Below are positions 8,550 through 11,112 of a stretch of DNA of 11,112 nt, one piece after another. Under the pieces are notes generated by a model that saw only the letters and a program-made list of their open reading frames with translations, ran no database searches and had not been told where the DNA came from. The stretch covers positions 1 through 11,112 of the forward strand of contig JNEM01000063.1 of NCBI GenBank assembly GCA_000697335.1. Reading direction: 5' to 3'. Every line of letters starts with the position of its first letter. Within the stretch, counting starts at the first letter, position 1. The position numbers and the translations under genes are program-made. This stretch comes from Conidiobolus incongruus B7586. Its lineage: Eukaryota > Entomophthoromycota > Entomophthoromycetes > Entomophthorales > Conidiobolaceae.

Positions 8550-9202
8550 TTATACCAACAATGATTTTTGGAAATATAATTTTAATAATCTGAAAATGTA
8601 TTAATCCCTCAATTCACATTATCAAGAAAGGCAAATTTTAAACCTATATGATATCCAATTTGTTTTCCACTCTAAATCTTTAACCGAATATCTGTGAGAC
8701 TGAAAAAACTATAATTTTGCTATGTTTCCATTTATAAACTGCATCGATTCCTGTTGCTATAATCACCTCAAATATCAATATTTATGGAAATTTAATTTTC
8801 ACAAATCAAATACCATATTGCTTTTGTATTGAGCATTAATTAACTTTCAAATTTACCTTATTAGTAATATTAATCATGTAATAGATAAGCATTACTATAT
8901 CTGTTTTGATTTGTTTTATTTGGACTCAATATTATTTAACAAAATTTTTATCACTTAATTATCCGTGTTAAATTTGATAAATATTTGAAAAACTATAATC
9001 ATACCATACTATATTTAAGCTCAGCATAATTCTTTCCAATAACTACTAATAATATCTTTCATTGATATATATTTATTGCATTATAATTTATAAAAATAAA
9101 ATGATTTGATATATCTTCTAATCATTCAGATATTTGGCAAAGTTATTTGTTAACCTTGATACATAATTGAATAACTTAATAATTCAAAATTTTATATTGA
9201 AT

Positions 9203-9278
9203 AATTAAAAAATAAATAAAGAATATATGAAAATGATCGTAATATTTAATATCAATTGAATTTATTTATTTTTTAATT
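9203..9278. repeat. 18-bp A/T-only inverted repeat
   Basis: The 18 bases 9203-9220 and 9261-9278 are exact reverse complements with a 40-base spacer. One strand of each arm is nearly a purine run. The length is notable, but the arms contain only A and T, so the statistical weight is modest. A DNA-unwinding or replication role would be speculation. Confidence 0.55.
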
Positions 9279-9360
9279 TATATTCTTTGATTTCAATCAT
9301 TATTTAATTCTAAATTAAATTATTTTATTCTTGAATATTAACCATTTTTTGGTATTTTGA

Positions 9361-9389
9361 GAATATATATATACGGTCGCTATATATTC
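9361..9389. repeat. 9-bp hairpin with GC-containing loop
   Basis: GAATATATA (9361-9369) and TATATATTC (9381-9389) are exact reverse complements around the loop TATACGGTCGC, which holds two CpG dinucleotides in otherwise CpG-poor DNA. Confidence 0.5.
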
Positions 9390-10152
9390 ATAATAGTATT
9401 AAATTAATTAATTGATGTTTATAAATAAATAAAATTATAAAATAGCTTAGTAGAGATAGTATTCAATATATACTATTTTGTAAGAAATTTGTCAGGAAAT
9501 TAAACTTTCAATGTATTAAAATTTTCTTAAAGTTTATAATATCAATATTCATATGTAGAGCTTTTGGAATTTTTATAACTTTTTCATTTCATTTTATCAA
9601 TAAAATTTCCAATATTATTAATTTTTTGCATAATTAAATTTTTAGGTTATTTGATTGAAAAACATTTAAACTGTATTATAATAATTTTAAGTTTTTTGAT
9701 TACTTTTTAATGCTTGTCATTCAATTAGAAATATTAATTTTAAATTATAATAATGTAAGATTTAAACATTTAGCTGTAATTATATTGCTTGATAAGTAAT
9801 ATTTTGTATTGTAATGAAATTGATCTATATATAAATAATATCATATTAGAAAATTTTATAAGGGATTTCTGTTATTAAAATAATTTAACTATTTCTGTTT
9901 AAACCAAACTTTTCTTATATAATATATTATATATAATATAACTTTGCTGTCATTACCTTTAAATATTTAATCTTATTTATTATACTCTTAAATTATTAAT
10001 ATTCCAATTTACAAAATATGAAAATTATATGAATTTTTATATTAATTTGATTTTAATATCTTTTTAACTATATTATATATATATAATATTTTATATTAAT
10101 AAATTATTTTTCAAATATTAATATAATATAAATAAAAAATTAAACTCTTTTT

Positions 10153-10501
10153 ATATTGCAAGGCTTCTGGAAAGTAGTCTTGCGATAAAGATCACGTGAG
10201 TTCGATGAAACGGGCCAAAGACAACAAATAAGATACTTTAGAGGAGTTTTATTAAAATATCAAGATGTAGTGCTTGGCCCTGATCGAAGTGATCGTCCAG
10301 CAAATGTCTGTCCAGTGACTACTTTGTAGTGTTGTTGATCCTTTTCGAATATGTTGAAGCTCTAACTTCTGTTATAGTCTGGAATTTTCCATTGTGCAAG
10401 GGTTGTTCCTGATATTTGTGAGTGGATTACATCCGGAATCTTGACGGACAGTTAAAGTTGAAAGGCGAGTGGACCTCCCGATCCGCGACAATATTAATTT
10501 T
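10153..10501 (+). ncRNA. Candidate structured non-coding RNA (GC island 2), family unknown
   Basis: A second island of near-normal GC, with stop codons scattered through the frames I read. It opens with a 10-bp hairpin, 10156-10165 with 10176-10185, containing two G-U pairs (10157/10184 and 10163/10178) that pair only in the plus-strand RNA. Next comes a long composite stem, 10190-10294: GATCAC with GTGATC, then TTCGAT with ATCGAA, then GGGCCAA (10212-10218) with TTGGCCC (10274-10280), and further in GATA-c-TTTA (10232-10240) with TAAA-a-TATC (10253-10261). In the 3' half, CTGTCC (10308-10313) pairs with GGACAG (10446-10451) around smaller hairpins at 10318-10330, 10356-10369 and 10424-10434. 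ATATTG (10153-10158) could close with CAATAT (10489-10494), but this competes with the first hairpin. T-runs at 10498-10501 and 10506-10510 sit where a Pol III terminator would be. The family is not recognised. Confidence 0.55.
10161..10208 (+). promoter_or_regulatory. A-box-like and B-box-like motifs inside GC island 2
   Basis: AGGCTTCTGG (10161-10170) loosely resembles a Pol III A box (TRGCNNANNGG). AGTTCGAT (10199-10206) carries the GTTCGA core of a B box (GGTTCGANNCC). They are about 30 bases apart, as in tRNA genes, but no cloverleaf forms. Both matches are partial, so this is a suggestion only. Confidence 0.25.
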
Positions 10502-10510
10502 GATATTTTT
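10498..10510 (+). terminator. T-runs at the 3' edge of GC island 2
   Basis: TTTT at 10498-10501 and TTTTT at 10506-10510 lie within 20 bases of the end of the GC-rich island on the strand favoured by its G-U pairs. This fits a Pol III terminator, though T-runs are common in the AT-rich DNA on both sides. Confidence 0.35.
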
Positions 10511-10528
10511 ATTATTATTATTATTATT
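10511..10528. repeat. (ATT)6 trinucleotide tract
   Basis: Six uninterrupted ATT units directly after the T-runs that follow GC island 2. Simple slippage-prone sequence. Confidence 0.85.
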
Positions 10529-11112
10529 AGTTATAAAAAATTTTGAACTTTAATATATTTGCTCTAAAATAAAAATAAAATTTTTTGATTATTTTTAAAT
10601 TAAATACAAAATATTAAAGGTACTTTTTATTTATACCCTTTTTATACTAAAAATTTAAATTAATATTAATTAATAATATTTTCTTTGATTTTGATATTAA
10701 ATGTTTGAATTAATGATTTTGATGCTAATTTAAAGATCACTCTTTATTAAAACTAATATATAAAACTTTAAATATAAATCATTATAGGGTAAACTATAAA
10801 CAGAAACATATATTTATATGTTTTTTGAAATAATATAAATTTAAAATATTTTAATTAATAATATAATTTGGTTTATATAAATAAATTATTAATATTTTAT
10901 AATAACTTATCATCTATTTAATACTCAAAAAGATATATTTGAAATTATTTAATTTCAAATTATTTCGATTTTAAATAATCTTATTATATTAAATTATAAT
11001 TTTTTAATAATTTTAATGTTTAGTTTTATTAAATATTCTTGAAATGTTTTTTAAACTAAATTAAAAACTTTAAAATATAACTTTATATTGTTAATATCTA
11101 TAAATAATTTTC
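10511..11112. other. AT-rich stretch without a gene (right end)
   Basis: The last 600 bases return to extreme AT content directly after GC island 2. They begin with an ATT trinucleotide tract and contain no open frame, RNA gene or repeat that I can support. Confidence 0.75.

Larger units (their letters stand above)
7871..10152. other. AT-rich stretch between the pump promoter and GC island 2
   Basis: About 2.3 kb with no open frame worth calling. It holds two (AT)8 tracts in a shared context, a small hairpin at 7954-7974, a palindrome GCCATATGGC at 8022-8031, an 18-bp A/T-only inverted repeat at 9203-9278 and a 9-bp hairpin at 9361-9389. Composition is slightly less extreme around 8020-8110 and 8280-8335, but neither patch shows coding signal. 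Confidence 0.75.

Noticed and set aside
10250-10275. U2 snRNA-like ATCAAG-TGTAGT on the plus strand of island 2
   Set aside because: The surrounding U2 sequence is absent, and the segment is better explained as the distal part of the long stem.
1-11112. Mobile elements, LTRs, virus-like elements, CRISPR arrays, toxin genes
   Set aside because: I found no transposase, reverse transcriptase or integrase frame, no long terminal repeats and no regular repeat-spacer pattern on either strand.

Overview
The window holds one clear protein gene: an intronless gene of 1086 codons on the minus strand for a P2B-type (PMCA/Pmc1-like) calcium pump (7364 down to 4104). It sits in very AT-rich DNA. The sequence is most like fungal vacuolar Pmc1-type pumps: an N-terminus with a short 'SPEELQALIDPKN'-like segment, the LNDYRKEKQFQKLN helix after M2, and no long calmodulin-binding tail. 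I therefore read the window as nuclear DNA of a fungus, but I cannot name the lineage. By eye the gene is about 45% GC, while most of the surrounding DNA is roughly 15-20% GC, so the contrast is stark.

Layout. 1-1890: AT-rich DNA without a gene. 1893-2290: an island of normal GC with no convincing protein but many complementary segments, read as a candidate structured RNA on the plus strand. 2291-4060: AT-rich DNA with one notable inverted repeat (3503-3563). 4104-7364: the calcium pump (minus strand), with possible poly(A) signals just beyond its stop. 7365-7870: its probable promoter and 5' leader, of intermediate GC. 7871-10150: AT-rich DNA with (AT)n tracts and inverted repeats. 10153-10501: a second normal-GC island with a long, well-formed stem and T-runs at its plus-strand end, the second candidate structured RNA. 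10502-11112: AT-rich DNA.

The two islands are the part worth following. Both are about 330-400 nt, stand out sharply from their background and lack coding signal. Both contain long-range helices that enclose smaller hairpins. In both, several helices extend through G-U pairs that form only if the plus strand is transcribed. I do not recognise either RNA family. No tRNA, rRNA, CRISPR array, LTR or virus-like element, or recognisable transposase was seen.

The pump should move Ca2+ out of the cytosol, into the vacuole if it follows fungal Pmc1 or across the plasma membrane if it follows animal PMCA. All catalytic motifs are present. One predicted Ca2+-ligand position in M6 is Asn instead of the usual Asp, and this should be checked.
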